From Microglena sp. YARC (taxonomy: Eukaryota > Chlorophyta > Chlorophyceae > Chlamydomonadales > Chlamydomonadaceae): a DNA stretch of 64,000 nt. The stretch spans positions 7,060,084-7,124,083 of the forward strand of contig CM039462.1 of the NCBI GenBank assembly GCA_022414725.1. Reading direction: 5' to 3'. A program made the position numbers and the translations under genes. A model generated the notes under the pieces. The model saw only the letters and a program-made list of their open reading frames with translations, was not told the DNA's origin and searched no databases. Positions within the stretch are counted from its first letter, which is position 1. The number at the start of each line of letters is the position of its first letter. Below, piece after piece: positions 39,205 through 47,002 of the stretch.

Positions 39205-39360
39205 CAGTCGGCGGAACAGTAAAATGAAACATATATCAGATGGAAATAAATGTACGACATCGCCGTTAGAAAATTGTCGTTAAGAATTCTCGACATACAA
39301 GAAAAGCGCAGGAGCGGGTCGGAAGCTGTTACGTTTGTCACAGACCACTTGTAGAGTCCG
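39205..39360 (+). mobile_element. CAGTC-MITE long-form end fragment
   Basis: CTACAGTCGGCGGAACAGTA, AAATGAAACATATATCAGAT, then GGAAATAAATGTACGACATC, collinear with 11735-11650 (-) and 63582-63680. It breaks off near 39290. Confidence 0.75.
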
Positions 39361-39493
39361 CCCACAAAGCTTCATTGTATTCATCCAGCTTGACGTGTGT
39401 ACGGACGTGGATGACTTGACAGTTCAGGTCTATCACCGACGCTGTCTGCATCTGTATAGATTCATGAATCCCAAGAACACAAATTGCACCCTG

Positions 39494-39845
39494 ATACACT
39501 CGACGGAATACTAAAATGAAACCGCTTTCTTGAGTGTACGGTACACCTTGCGGTGTAACCTAATGTTGTCGCGACCACCGGAGGGGGGGCCGAGTGGTGT
39601 CTACAACAATACGAGCTTTTATTCATCAACAACAACAGAGCTGCTGTGGGCAAATGGAAGAGGTCGTCCTAGACCCATTAATTCCATGCAGTGCAGCCTT
39701 GCGATTGTGAGAGCAGAAGAGCGATCCCGGTCCGAGTAAATGCATGTTTCTGGAGAGAATCGCAGTCCTCGTACCTCTGGGTACCGCTCGATCGATTTTT
39801 GAGAATCGACAAGGGAAGTGGCGAAGCCACCCCTCCTGTGCTTAT
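39494..39845 (+). mobile_element. Long CAGTC-type element (variant CACTCGACGGAA)
   Basis: CACTCGACGGAATACTAAAA at the left, the ACACCTTGCGGTGTAACC palindrome, GAGTGGTGTCTACAACAATA, then TGGGCAAATGGAAGAGGTCG to GTGGCGAAGCCACCCCTCCT. The same arrangement occurs at 50932-51265, and a diverged inverted copy at 60422-60118. No coding capacity. Confidence 0.8.
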
Positions 39846-39998
39846 TGAATGCGTTTCCGCGATCTCCGGTCTCAGAATCGCGAGTGAACTTTGTGAAACT
39901 AGCAAGCCAAGTCGTAGTTGGTCTGCTCTCGAATCAAAAATAAATTCAGGCCACATTACTTTTATTATAAACACATCGCTATCTGGCAGATAAACAAT

Positions 39999-40328
39999 AT
40001 GTGCCTCACTCGCTCAAGTTTGCAGACATGGCGTGACACCTATCCTACCAGCCACGCCATTCCAGATGCTGACATGGATGTAGCATTGCAGATGTACTCG
40101 AACCTATGGCCCACTCTTGACCATAGCAGACATTACTGCCTGAACCCTTTGATATTGGCTGCCGAGCTCCTAGAGCACGCTGGGGTGGGGCTCTACCCCA
40201 ATGTTAAACGCTTCAAGGGTGAGAAAGGTCGGCGTTACCAGTACACAATAGAGCAAATGATCTTAACAGGAACCACTCATGGCATCGTTTTCAACGGGAC
40301 AACTGTCGTAGACCTAGATTCTCGTTAG
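39999..40328 (+). CDS. Unrecognised 109-residue protein
   Basis: ATG 39999 opens MCLTRSSLQTWRDTYPTSHA, with AALQMY-type helices, HYCLNPLILAAELLEHAGVG and an end ILTGTTHGIVFNGTTVVDLD. It looks like a genuine folded alpha/beta protein, but I recognise no family. The upstream in-frame extension is transposon sequence. It is the only ORF of note between the element at 39494 and 40694. Confidence 0.4.
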   Translation: MCLTRSSLQTWRDTYPTSHAIPDADMDVALQMYSNLWPTLDHSRHYCLNPLILAAELLEHAGVGLYPNVKRFKGEKGRRYQYTIEQMILTGTTHGIVFNGTTVVDLDSR

Positions 40329-40693
40329 AAATTATGCGTTTCTTGTGTACTCAGGTGAATGTGTACTCAGGGAAATCGTTTGTTTACTGTACTCAGGGTC
40401 AAAATATTTGACGAAATGAACTTCGAGAACCTCTTCAACCTGCTGCACCCCCCAAAGTTGCCCAAAAGCAACGATCGGTTCCTCGCGGACTCCTTTATGG
40501 GGGCCCACAGTTCAACATCAACTACGTAACTTTTAAGTCTTACGTTGTTTGTAAAAGATTCTTGGGAGGTTGCAACAGTAGTTGCCTCGTTTGCTTTCCG
40601 AAAATAACTAATCTTCGAAACGCTGTCGATACCAAATGGTGGTCATGACAAGCAGAGCCCCCGTATTCATGGAAAAAATACAGAGAACGGTGT
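40329..40693. other. Intergenic region with a recurrent fragment
   Basis: 40410-40485 repeats the CTTCAACCTGCTGCACCCCC block of 37508 and 41560. The rest holds nothing recognisable. Confidence 0.4.
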
Positions 40694-41275
40694 CTAGTTG
40701 ACGTGGTTTTTAAGTGGCCACGTCTGTTTGACGTGGTTTCTCACGATGAAAGGCACGAGCACGTGACTCACCATGTGATTCCTTTTCCTCTGGAGGTGTT
40801 CGCGGTATCGCTCTGCGATCACTCGAACTGCCTTACTGACGCGCAGCCAAGACATGCAAATCTTCTCGAAGAAGACCTCCTGGATTTCTGTATCAAAGTA
40901 AGAGATCGACAGTGTATCGGCACCAAATAAGTCGAGGTTGATGTCCTTGGATCCAGGTCGGATGATGAACAGCCTCTCCAGTATGCGGTAGATGGTAGAT
41001 GGTTCTTCGGTCATACACAAGGCTTCCAGCGCAAACAACTTGTGTCTGTTCCTTTTGTCAATGTACAATTTGGAGTCATAGCATTCAGATATGTACATTC
41101 CATAGATTTTATGGTCCACGAACTTAGAGAACGCTGGGAAGGAAGCGTCTCCGAATGTGAACATCACAGGTGGAAAAGTGTATATGTTGTATACCAGATG
41201 CGGATCATACGGATCATGTGATTTGTATGCAGCATTAGCAAGTTGCAACCATATTTTCTCACCGACTGTTGACAT
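40694..41275 (-). CDS. Unrecognised 193-residue protein with viral-type early promoter
   Basis: ATG 41275 (MSTVGEKIWLQLANAAYKSH) is chosen because the longer frame starts inside a transposon end. The protein contains FGDASFPAFSKFVDHKIYGM, LFALEALCMTEEPSTIYRIL and FFEKICMSWLRVSKAVRVIA, and ends in a basic tail KRNHMVSH..WPLKNHVN. It looks globular and helical; I recognise no family. AAAATTGA lies on the same strand at 41342-41335, 59 nt before the ATG, matching the Mimivirus early-promoter word and position range. Confidence 0.5.
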   Translation of the reverse strand: MSTVGEKIWLQLANAAYKSHDPYDPHLVYNIYTFPPVMFTFGDASFPAFSKFVDHKIYGMYISECYDSKLYIDKRNRHKLFALEALCMTEEPSTIYRILERLFIIRPGSKDINLDLFGADTLSISYFDTEIQEVFFEKICMSWLRVSKAVRVIAERYREHLQRKRNHMVSHVLVPFIVRNHVKQTWPLKNHVN

Positions 41276-41334
41276 ATTAGTTAGATTTTGGATAGAGTTG
41301 GTTTGGTTGTCTTCTTGCTCAGATGGAAATGGTT

Positions 41335-41342
41335 TCAATTTT
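41335..41342 (-). promoter_or_regulatory. AAAATTGA early-promoter-like motif
   Basis: Reverse complement TCAATTTT in an AT-rich run (minus TTTAAAAAATTGAAACC), 59 nt upstream of the ATG at 41275. Confidence 0.5.
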
Positions 41343-41350
41343 TTAAACCC

Positions 41351-41380
41351 TACAGTCGGCGGAACAGTAAAATGAAACAA
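41351..41380 (+). mobile_element. Solo CAGTC-type terminal repeat
   Basis: TACAGTCGGCGGAACAGTAA then AATGAAACA, just upstream of the promoter of the gene at 41275. Confidence 0.8.
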
Positions 41381-41388
41381 TGACTTAC

Positions 41389-41555
41389 AATGGGCGTTCC
41401 TGCCTCCCGGCCGATTTTGACTGGTTGCTAAACATGGTATGGAGCGGAATTGTGATTCCTTGGTGCTTAATGTCTCAAGATAGCGAGTCGTTCAAGAGGC
41501 TCTAAATCCTGATTATAAATTTTAAAAAATCGTCCGGGAGGCAGGAACGCCCATT
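41389..41555 (+). mobile_element. GGGCG-MITE, complete, 167 bp
   Basis: AATGGGCGTTCCTGCCTCCC and the reverse-complement right end enclose the shared core. TTAC is duplicated at 41385-41388 and 41556-41559. Confidence 0.95.
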
Positions 41556-41688
41556 TTACCTCTTCAACCTGCTGCACCCCCCCAACGTTGCCCAAAAGCA
41601 ACGATCTGCAGTCTGGATGATTATAAGGTGTGTCCCACTTTATTTGAGAACTACTGTAAGGCTACACCGACACCTGTATGTTAGTCGA

Positions 41689-42678
41689 ATGCCGGCCTTC
41701 ATTCCATTTCCCCCGATCCAGCAGTTCAGGAACGTCCTGAAAGAGTTGCCGTACGTCTTCGGAAGCGCGATCCCGCAGACGCTCAAGTTCCGAGGCACGG
41801 TCAAACTGCACGGGACGCACTCGGACATTGTGAGGCACTTCATTACTGGAACCCCTGACTTCGTCGACACCATTCAGTCTCGAAACAGAATCCTGTCAGT
41901 CGACAACGACAACCAAGGCTGCCACATGTTTCTGACTGCGAAGAAGTACTCCGATCTGTTCGATCATATCCAAGCGATCCATGGAGCAGATATAAGATCG
42001 AACATCGTAGTATGTGGCGAGTACTGCGATAAAGGTGTGCAGAACAAGGTGGCCCTGTGTAAGCTCGCCAATATGTTTGTGATATTTGCGATCAGAATCG
42101 ACTATGAATGGGTTGACATGACCAAGTACAGCACGGTGTTCTGTCAGGAGGAATGGATCTTCAACATCATGAACTTTCCGACGTACGAGGTGGAAGTCGA
42201 CATGAGCGACACGCAGCCCGCGCAAGACTACATGGCGGATCTCACGAACTCCGTGGATGCAGAGTGTCCGTTCGCGTACCAAATGGCCGGTGTCAAGGGT
42301 GGTGGCGAGGGCATCGTGTGGACGTGCGTGGACCACCCATCGTCTCGTCTGTGGTTCAAGACGAAGGGCAAGACGCATTGCACTGCCGTCACGAAGCAAG
42401 CGGTGCCTTCGCAGGCAGAGTACATCAAGACTGTGACCGAGTTCGTCGAGTCCGTCACGACCGAGTCTCGGTTTAGCCAAGGTCTCGAGTGCCTGGTTGA
42501 ACAGGGCGTGGAGTTGCGGATACAAAGCGTCTCTGAGTTTTCGTCATGGGTGTGCCGAGACGTGTTCAAGGAGGAACGAGACACGATCGAAGAAAACGGA
42601 TTCAATGTGAACGACGTTCGTAAGGCGTTGTACAGGAAATCAGGGAACTGGTACAAACAACGGGTGGCAACCGCATAA
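41689..42678 (+). CDS. RNA ligase (nucleotidyltransferase superfamily)
   Basis: Intact 329-residue ORF from ATG 41689 (MPAFIPFPPIQQFRNVLKEL). Nucleotidyltransferase motifs in order: motif I KFRGTVKLHGTHSDI, with the AMP-accepting lysine in VKLHGT; motif III SNIVVCGEYCDKG; motif IV GGGEGIVWTC; motif V LWFKTKGKTH. This order and spacing match the T4 Rnl2-like RNA ligases, which seal nicks or breaks in RNA via ligase-adenylate. NCLDVs often carry such enzymes, possibly for RNA repair. The C-terminal 100 residues are helical (VTTESRFSQGLECLVEQGV) and could be the Rnl2-type accessory domain. Codon usage is more GC-rich than in its neighbours. No introns; it follows a MITE and a fragment of the recurrent 40-residue ORF. 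Confidence 0.9.
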   Translation: MPAFIPFPPIQQFRNVLKELPYVFGSAIPQTLKFRGTVKLHGTHSDIVRHFITGTPDFVDTIQSRNRILSVDNDNQGCHMFLTAKKYSDLFDHIQAIHGADIRSNIVVCGEYCDKGVQNKVALCKLANMFVIFAIRIDYEWVDMTKYSTVFCQEEWIFNIMNFPTYEVEVDMSDTQPAQDYMADLTNSVDAECPFAYQMAGVKGGGEGIVWTCVDHPSSRLWFKTKGKTHCTAVTKQAVPSQAEYIKTVTEFVESVTTESRFSQGLECLVEQGVELRIQSVSEFSSWVCRDVFKEERDTIEENGFNVNDVRKALYRKSGNWYKQRVATA

Positions 42679-42792
42679 ATGTTTTGCACCTCTTTTTTGT
42701 AATCGAGTATAAATGTTATGCCCACCAATGAGAGATTGTGATCCCCCCTGCCCATTCCCTCCCCAAGGCCACAGACCCCACCACACCTCTCC

Positions 42793-43507
42793 ATGTTGCA
42801 CATCGCACGAGCAACATGCGGTAGCCAGGCTCTTAGTCGTCGTGCCACCCTATGCCACATTCGCCCCACGACCCCGGTATGCCCCCCTCATCCCGCGCCC
42901 ACCCGCACTTTCGGCAGCACCATCCGCTTGTACTGGGATCAGAAGGCGCAATGCAGTGCCCAACAGAATGGGAGCGTGTCGGTTACCGGTCGGGAGGGGG
43001 GGGAGTTATCAGATCCTTATGATGGCTGGGTGGATGGAGTGTACTGCTTAGAGATGGGTGTGAGAGACTACGAGCTGGATCAATTTGGAGTGGTGAACAA
43101 TGCCGTGTATGCCAACTACTTCCAACATGCTATACACGATGGGTTGGAGCGACTGGGTATTGACTGCGATGCCTATGCACGAGCAAACCTAGGGCTGGCA
43201 ATAACTGACATGAGGCTGTCATACAAGGCTCCGCTTAGATCTAAGGACAGGTTCAGAGTGTTATCCGGGGTGAGTCGAGTCACTGGCGCTCGTGCTGTCA
43301 TGGACGAGGTCATTCTAAAGTCTGTGACGAATGGCGACGGTGAGGAAAAGGACATGGTGATCGCAAAAATGCCAGGTCACTATGGTTGTACTGGATGGAG
43401 ATTACAAGGCGACTAGGCTCCCTGCTGCGATCAAGGATGTGTTTACAACGCTAATGCAAGAGGCAAGTGCCAGCTCAGGAGGGCACTCTGAACACTATAT
43501 GTGCTGA
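42793..43507 (+). CDS. Plant-type acyl thioesterase (hotdog fold), one likely frame error
   Basis: From ATG 42793 residues 1-60 are R/S/T/P-rich with few acidic residues, like an organelle transit peptide. The hotdog domain follows: MGVRDYELDQFGVVNNAVYA, NYFQHAIHDGLERLGIDCDA, LGLAITDMRLSYKAPLRS and DRFRVLSGVSRVTGARAV. The VRDYELDQxGVVNNxVYxxY signature is that of plant acyl-lipid thioesterases (ALT family), which release beta-ketoacyl or fatty acids in plastids. The frame stops at 43414-43416, but a shift at the AAAAA run near 43368 restores VTMVVLDGDYKATRLPAAIK to a stop at 43505-43507, exactly the expected family end. This is a host-type gene and suggests a plastid-bearing lineage. Confidence 0.8.
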
Positions 43508-43870
43508 GTGGTACGATACGCAGCAGGACATGTTGGTTTCAGGGGATATCCCAAAATTATGGCAGTCGCTGTCGTTTAGGCATGGGAACTGTAGGCTCCC
43601 CTCCGGTCGCCCACCGCTCGGTTCCTCGCGGACTTCCGTGGGGGCTCCCCTCCGGGCGCCCCGGTCGCTCCGCTGGGGAAGATGTGAAAGGGGCTCCGCC
43701 GCTTGTTGAATACAAGACCTCTCCGCTAAGGTTGATGTTGTGGGTGAGGATGGACGAGTAAGATGCGCAAGCCACCGAGTTCCCTTGGCGGTGCGCGATA
43801 TTAATGCGCCCGTCATTGTAGTTATCATCGAAAGCGCGTTCCTTAGTGTATTTCTCCTCGACGTGCTTGT
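43508..43870. other. Intergenic region with GC-rich imperfect repeats
   Basis: 43585-43685 contains GGCTCCCCTCCGGTCGCCCA and GGGCTCCCCTCCGGGCGCCC, imperfect direct repeats. A minus-strand frame reading FDDNYNDGRINIAHRQGN (43840-43770) looks protein-like but is short and unsupported. Confidence 0.35.
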
Positions 43871-43875
43871 GAAAA

Positions 43876-43883
43876 AAAATTGA
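43876..43883 (+). promoter_or_regulatory. AAAATTGA early-promoter-like motif
   Basis: Preceded by four more A residues; 67 nt upstream of the ATG at 43951. An in-frame ATG at 43885 lies directly after it and so is unlikely to be the start. Confidence 0.55.
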
Positions 43884-43950
43884 AATGTTTCGCTCGATCT
43901 GTAATATCATATTATACTTCCACTTTGCCTTATCATTTCTCAACTCAATC

Positions 43951-44643
43951 ATGTCAGAACAACCGTGCATCATCGACCTATCAATGGACGACGAAGACAT
44001 TGTTCGAGACTTCTTGACACCAATCTTAAACCGCATTCTGAACGCACATGAGCCGTGCATTGTATCCTTGGTATCGTCTGATGATGAGTCCGACGACGCG
44101 ACCCAGCCCGAGCTTATGTCAGAGTCTGACTACGAGCCCATGTCCGAGCCCGAGCCCGAGTCCGACGACGAGCCCGAACCCGAGCCCGAGTCCGACGACG
44201 AGCCCGAACCCGAGCCCATGTCCGACGACGAGCCCGAACCCGAGCCCATGTCCGACGACGAGCCCGAGCCTGCCTATCAGCCGGCCCACGCGTTTGAAGA
44301 CTTAGCCGGCATGATGGCGAGGACCGGGATATTAGAAACGTTCCTCGCAGGCGGGCCTACCCAGGCGACCATGTCCACCAGCTGGTGGACGTACTGGTTG
44401 TCAAACAAAGCCGTTGACACCTGGATGACTGGCGTTTGGACTAGGCATGAACAAAAAATGATGATCCTGAGTCTGCATCCCGACAAGGCCAACTCCTTGC
44501 GCGATGCGCGCATGACAGATGACGATCACAGGTGGATGGACAAACTGTCCCAAAACCTGAATGGAGCCCTCAACGAGGTGCACCACGTGATCCCATGCGA
44601 GATGTATGAAATCATTTACTTGCTAAACAATGAGCTTCCCTAG
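43951..44643 (+). CDS. J-domain-like acidic protein, paralog 2 (230 residues)
   Basis: From ATG 43951: MSEQPCIIDLSMDDEDIVRD and CIVSLVSSDDESDD, two SUMO-interaction-like motifs. An expanded acidic minisatellite follows (residues 57-105, PMSDDEPEPE units), then a C-terminal half nearly identical to the protein at 35773: FEDLAGMMARTGILETFLAG, STSWWTYWLSNKAVDTWMTG, ILSLHPDKANSLRDARMTDD and LNEVHHVIPCEMYEI. The LHPDK loop recalls the J-domain HPD. Near-identity at DNA level in the last 370 bp against divergence before it suggests recent gene conversion. An AAAATTGA promoter-like word lies 67 nt upstream; paralog 1 lacks it. Confidence 0.7.
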   Translation: MSEQPCIIDLSMDDEDIVRDFLTPILNRILNAHEPCIVSLVSSDDESDDATQPELMSESDYEPMSEPEPESDDEPEPEPESDDEPEPEPMSDDEPEPEPMSDDEPEPAYQPAHAFEDLAGMMARTGILETFLAGGPTQATMSTSWWTYWLSNKAVDTWMTGVWTRHEQKMMILSLHPDKANSLRDARMTDDDHRWMDKLSQNLNGALNEVHHVIPCEMYEIIYLLNNELP

Positions 44644-44819
44644 GGGAACCGCCTTTTAGGGTTTAGGGTTTCCTGCGTATAATTATATTTTTTCGAAATG
44701 CGACAGTTTTCCGCCGTTTGCGTGTACATGGAGCCGCCGCCTTGGCATGTGTGGACACCGAGGAGGATGCGAAAGCCGCCATGTATGGATTTTGCGTTGT
44801 TTACACTCATTTTTATAAC

Positions 44820-45411
44820 ACTCGGACAAGGGAATTATGTTACATAATATGCCGAGTCCCCCAAAATCCTCTTGTATGTGTTTATCTTCTACACTTCGCT
44901 CGACACTGCGTTACTGTATGTAAAGAACCTGTCAGCTTGTAATCAATTGTGCGTCCTACCACAACTTCCAGTTTGCAATATTTATTTGGCCTCGCAAGAA
45001 TTCCGGGGCGGGTTGGGTACATTGTAAAGCAATTGTGGATGTTAATGGCTGCATTTAGGTCACGGTTTACAAACAACTTGCTGTTCTCCATGGTGGAACT
45101 GCACCATAGCAAGCCTCGAACCGTGCGCCCTTTTTTTCGGACTGCACACTCTGGAGGACGGTGGTGCTGTCCTTGTGCCAGATCTTTGTGGTACGGAATT
45201 CGTCAATGTCGGCAACTCGCCCCTTGAAACGGTCGCTAAACGCATTGAACGCGCTCTTTGTAGGGACAGAAAGTTCACCCTTGCCACCAAGGGCAAACTT
45301 AGAAGAACCGTATGCGATGACAATTGTTTTCCTTTCACCGACATCCGTCTGGACCTCGTTGAAGAAGCGTGCTAAGACACGTTTCTTGCCACCGTAGAGC
45401 CGCAGGCGCTG
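44820..45411 (-). pseudogene. Fanzor/TnpB-like nuclease, C-terminal half
   Basis: From 45411 down, the minus strand reads QRLRLYGGKKRVLARFFNEV, ERKTIVIAYGSSKFALGGKG, ELSVPTKSAFNAFSDRF and VADIDEFRTTKIWHKDSTTV. After a shift at the AAAAAAAGGG near 45135 it reads TVRGLLWCSST then FVNRDLNAAINIHNC and a tail ending at about 44882. AYGxxKFxxGGKGExSVPT and VDEFRTTK are typical of the Fanzor/TnpB region before the zinc ribbon, and NRDLNAA is RuvC-III. The zinc ribbon keeps few cysteines. The 5' half is replaced by a CAGTC-MITE at 45405. The 3' flank (44820-44880) recurs at 13730, defining that end of the element. Inactive relic. Confidence 0.75.
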
Positions 45412-45514
45412 CGCGCACCACTCGGTCCCCCTCCGGTGGTCGCGAAAACATTAGGTTACACCGCAAGGTGTGCCTTACACGAAGCGGTTTCATTAAGTAT
45501 TCCGTTGACAGTAC
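45405..45514 (-). mobile_element. CAGTC-MITE, end copy
   Basis: The reverse complement begins near CTGTCAACGGAATACTTAAT and runs through AAACCGCTTCGTGTAAGGCA and the palindrome to GAGTGGTG, where it abuts the Fanzor relic. Confidence 0.8.
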
Positions 45515-45519
45515 CCCCC

Positions 45520-45620
45520 CAAGTATTACCATACCATACCATACCATACCATACCATACCATACCATACCATACCATAACATACCATAACATACCATAAC
45601 ATACCATACCATACCAGTAT
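45520..45620 (+). repeat. (ACCAT)n microsatellite
   Basis: About 19 ACCAT/AACAT pentanucleotides. On the minus strand it is read as repeats of MVWYG at the end of the RHH gene. Confidence 0.95.
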
Positions 45621-45897
45621 CCGACGATCTGCCTGAACGACGACCCTCATAATCATTCGATGTTGTTGGTATCGTCCGCACTGCGTGTAGACCGTGTGCG
45701 AGCAGGGCGTATATTGCCTCGTCCCTGTGTTGTGTTTGCGAATCTATCCATTCTTCGAGTCCCATGTGAAACCCAATAGGTAAAGATACGGTCAATGTCT
45801 TTGTATTTATCGTATTTTTCATCTTGTTTGTCTTCTGTGTGTCTTCTGTAAGTCTTCTTTGTGTCTTATCCTCTTCTTCTTTTATATTATTTTCCAT
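45526..45897 (-). CDS. Ribbon-helix-helix-like protein with microsatellite tail
   Basis: ATG 45897 opens MENNIKEEEDKTQRRLTEDT (charged), then residues 32-72 KTLTVSLPIGFHMGLEEWID and HRDEAIYALLAHGLHAV. The pattern TVSLP....xxLexxI.....xRxEAI..aL..GL is that of CopG/Arc/MetJ ribbon-helix-helix DNA-binding domains, known mainly as prokaryotic repressors and antitoxins. After residue 90 the frame runs into the ACCAT microsatellite, giving MVWYG repeats up to the stop at 45526, so the original C-terminus has been replaced or extended. It is divergent from the gene at 45987 with an 89-bp shared promoter region. Confidence 0.55.
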   Translation of the reverse strand: MENNIKEEEDKTQRRLTEDTQKTNKMKNTINTKTLTVSLPIGFHMGLEEWIDSQTQHRDEAIYALLAHGLHAVRTIPTTSNDYEGRRSGRSSDTGMVWYVMVCYGMLWYGMVWYGMVWYGMVW

Positions 45898-45905
45898 GCT
45901 AAAAA

Positions 45906-45913
45906 AAAATTGA
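45906..45913 (+). promoter_or_regulatory. AAAATTGA early-promoter-like motif
   Basis: In the run AAAAAAAAATTGACGCCC, 73 nt upstream of the ATG at 45987. Directly after it lies a (CAA)n stretch at 45938-45977, probably 5' UTR. Confidence 0.6.
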
Positions 45914-45945
45914 CGCCCTTTTCCTTCCTTTGAAACAACAACAAT

Positions 45946-45977
<32 letters not shown>

Positions 45978-45986
45978 CTTGATATC

Positions 45987-46921
45987 ATGTCTACCAACAA
46001 CATGTCTACAAACAACATGTCTACCGATTTCACATCATTCGTGAATGATTCCGGTATATTTACAGTTGTCCAAGTGTATGACCAAACGAAGATCAACAAT
46101 AAACTCAGTGTCCCTCTATTGAAGGACATGTGCAACAAGATAATTTCATTTCCCCTCGTTCCTGCGTGCCTCGCAGACCCTGTCTGCGCAATGAAAAATG
46201 CGTACGCTAAGTTGCTCGAAGAGAAACCCAAAGGGGAGAAAATTCCTTTACAGGAAATGCTTCTCCCTATTGCCGTCGCTGCCTTAGCTGCTAAGTCTGC
46301 TGCTCCTGCTCCTTCCGCCGTACTTGCCATCGCCAGTGCCATTGCCCTCCCAGAGGACGAATGCATGTCGGAGAGTTCCAGCAGTGGCGGTAAAAGGCGC
46401 CGCGCCAATGGTTCACCCTCTGTGGCTCCTACTCCTGCTGCTGCTGCTGCTTCTACTTCTACTGCTGCTGCTCCTGCTGTTGCTTTTACGTTTACTGCTA
46501 CTGCTCCTGCTGCTGCTCTGCTGCTGCTGCTGCTCCTGCTGCTGCTCCTGCTGCTGCTCCTGCTCCTGCTGGCTCGTTCTCAACGTGCTCCCTGTCCTCC
46601 TCCTTGGCCTCCGGTCGTGTTGGTCGCGGGTCCGTTCTAAAGAACGAGCTTCCTGTTGGATCCAATATAGGTGCATTTACCATCGTGGGGTATTCCCCCA
46701 CCCTGGGCTGCACTGCTGTCACCATTCACGGCAACCCGTGTGGTAGAAAACAGGTGCTCTTAAGCAACCCCAATGGTGGGACCTTCACCACTGGCAAGTG
46801 CGCGCACCTAGCGTGCATGAAACAGACTCCCGCCAAGCGTGAGGCGTACCTCGCCACCAAGCGAGCTACGCTTGACGAGCTCTCAATTGAGATTAGCTCC
46901 CTGACCCTCAGCCAGCTTTAG
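45987..46921 (+). CDS. Unrecognised protein with A/P-rich linker, family founder of three copies
   Basis: ATG 45987 begins with a repeated MSTNN leader. Residues 10-95 (VNDSGIFTVVQVYDQTKIN, VPACLADPVCAMKNAYAKLL) form a conserved N-domain also present at 7004-7430. Residues 96-175 are A/P/S-rich, with a KRRRA nuclear-signal-like patch. The C-domain, starting near 46620, reads KNELPVGSNIGAFTIVGYSP, TLGCTAVTIHGNPCGRKQ and KCAHLACMKQTPAKREAYLA, with spaced C/H residues (CTAV, CGRK, CAHLAC) that could bind zinc. The GCTGCTGCT microsatellite (46430-46570) shifts the frame between the halves, so it needs one indel to be one protein; slippage or sequencing error is likely. A C-terminal duplicate lies at 17585. 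Function unknown. Confidence 0.55.
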
Positions 46922-47002
46922 TCAGTCAGTAAGTTAGTTATTTAGTTACTCAGTTTTTTAGATACTAAAAACTCTTTTTTTTTAGATGGTGTACCGAATT
47001 TT

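Noticed and set aside
42228..42869. 213-residue ORF antisense to the RNA ligase and thioesterase
   Set aside because: Shadow frame of two genes with strong motif support on the plus strand.
44651..44675. TTTAGGG x2 telomere-like repeat
   Set aside because: Only two units; likewise AAACCCTAA at 9611 is a single plant-type telo-box word. Too little for a telomere or a regulatory claim.
46324..46746. ORF with long poly-leucine stretch
   Set aside because: Alternate-frame reading of the GCTGCTGCT microsatellite within the gene at 45987.
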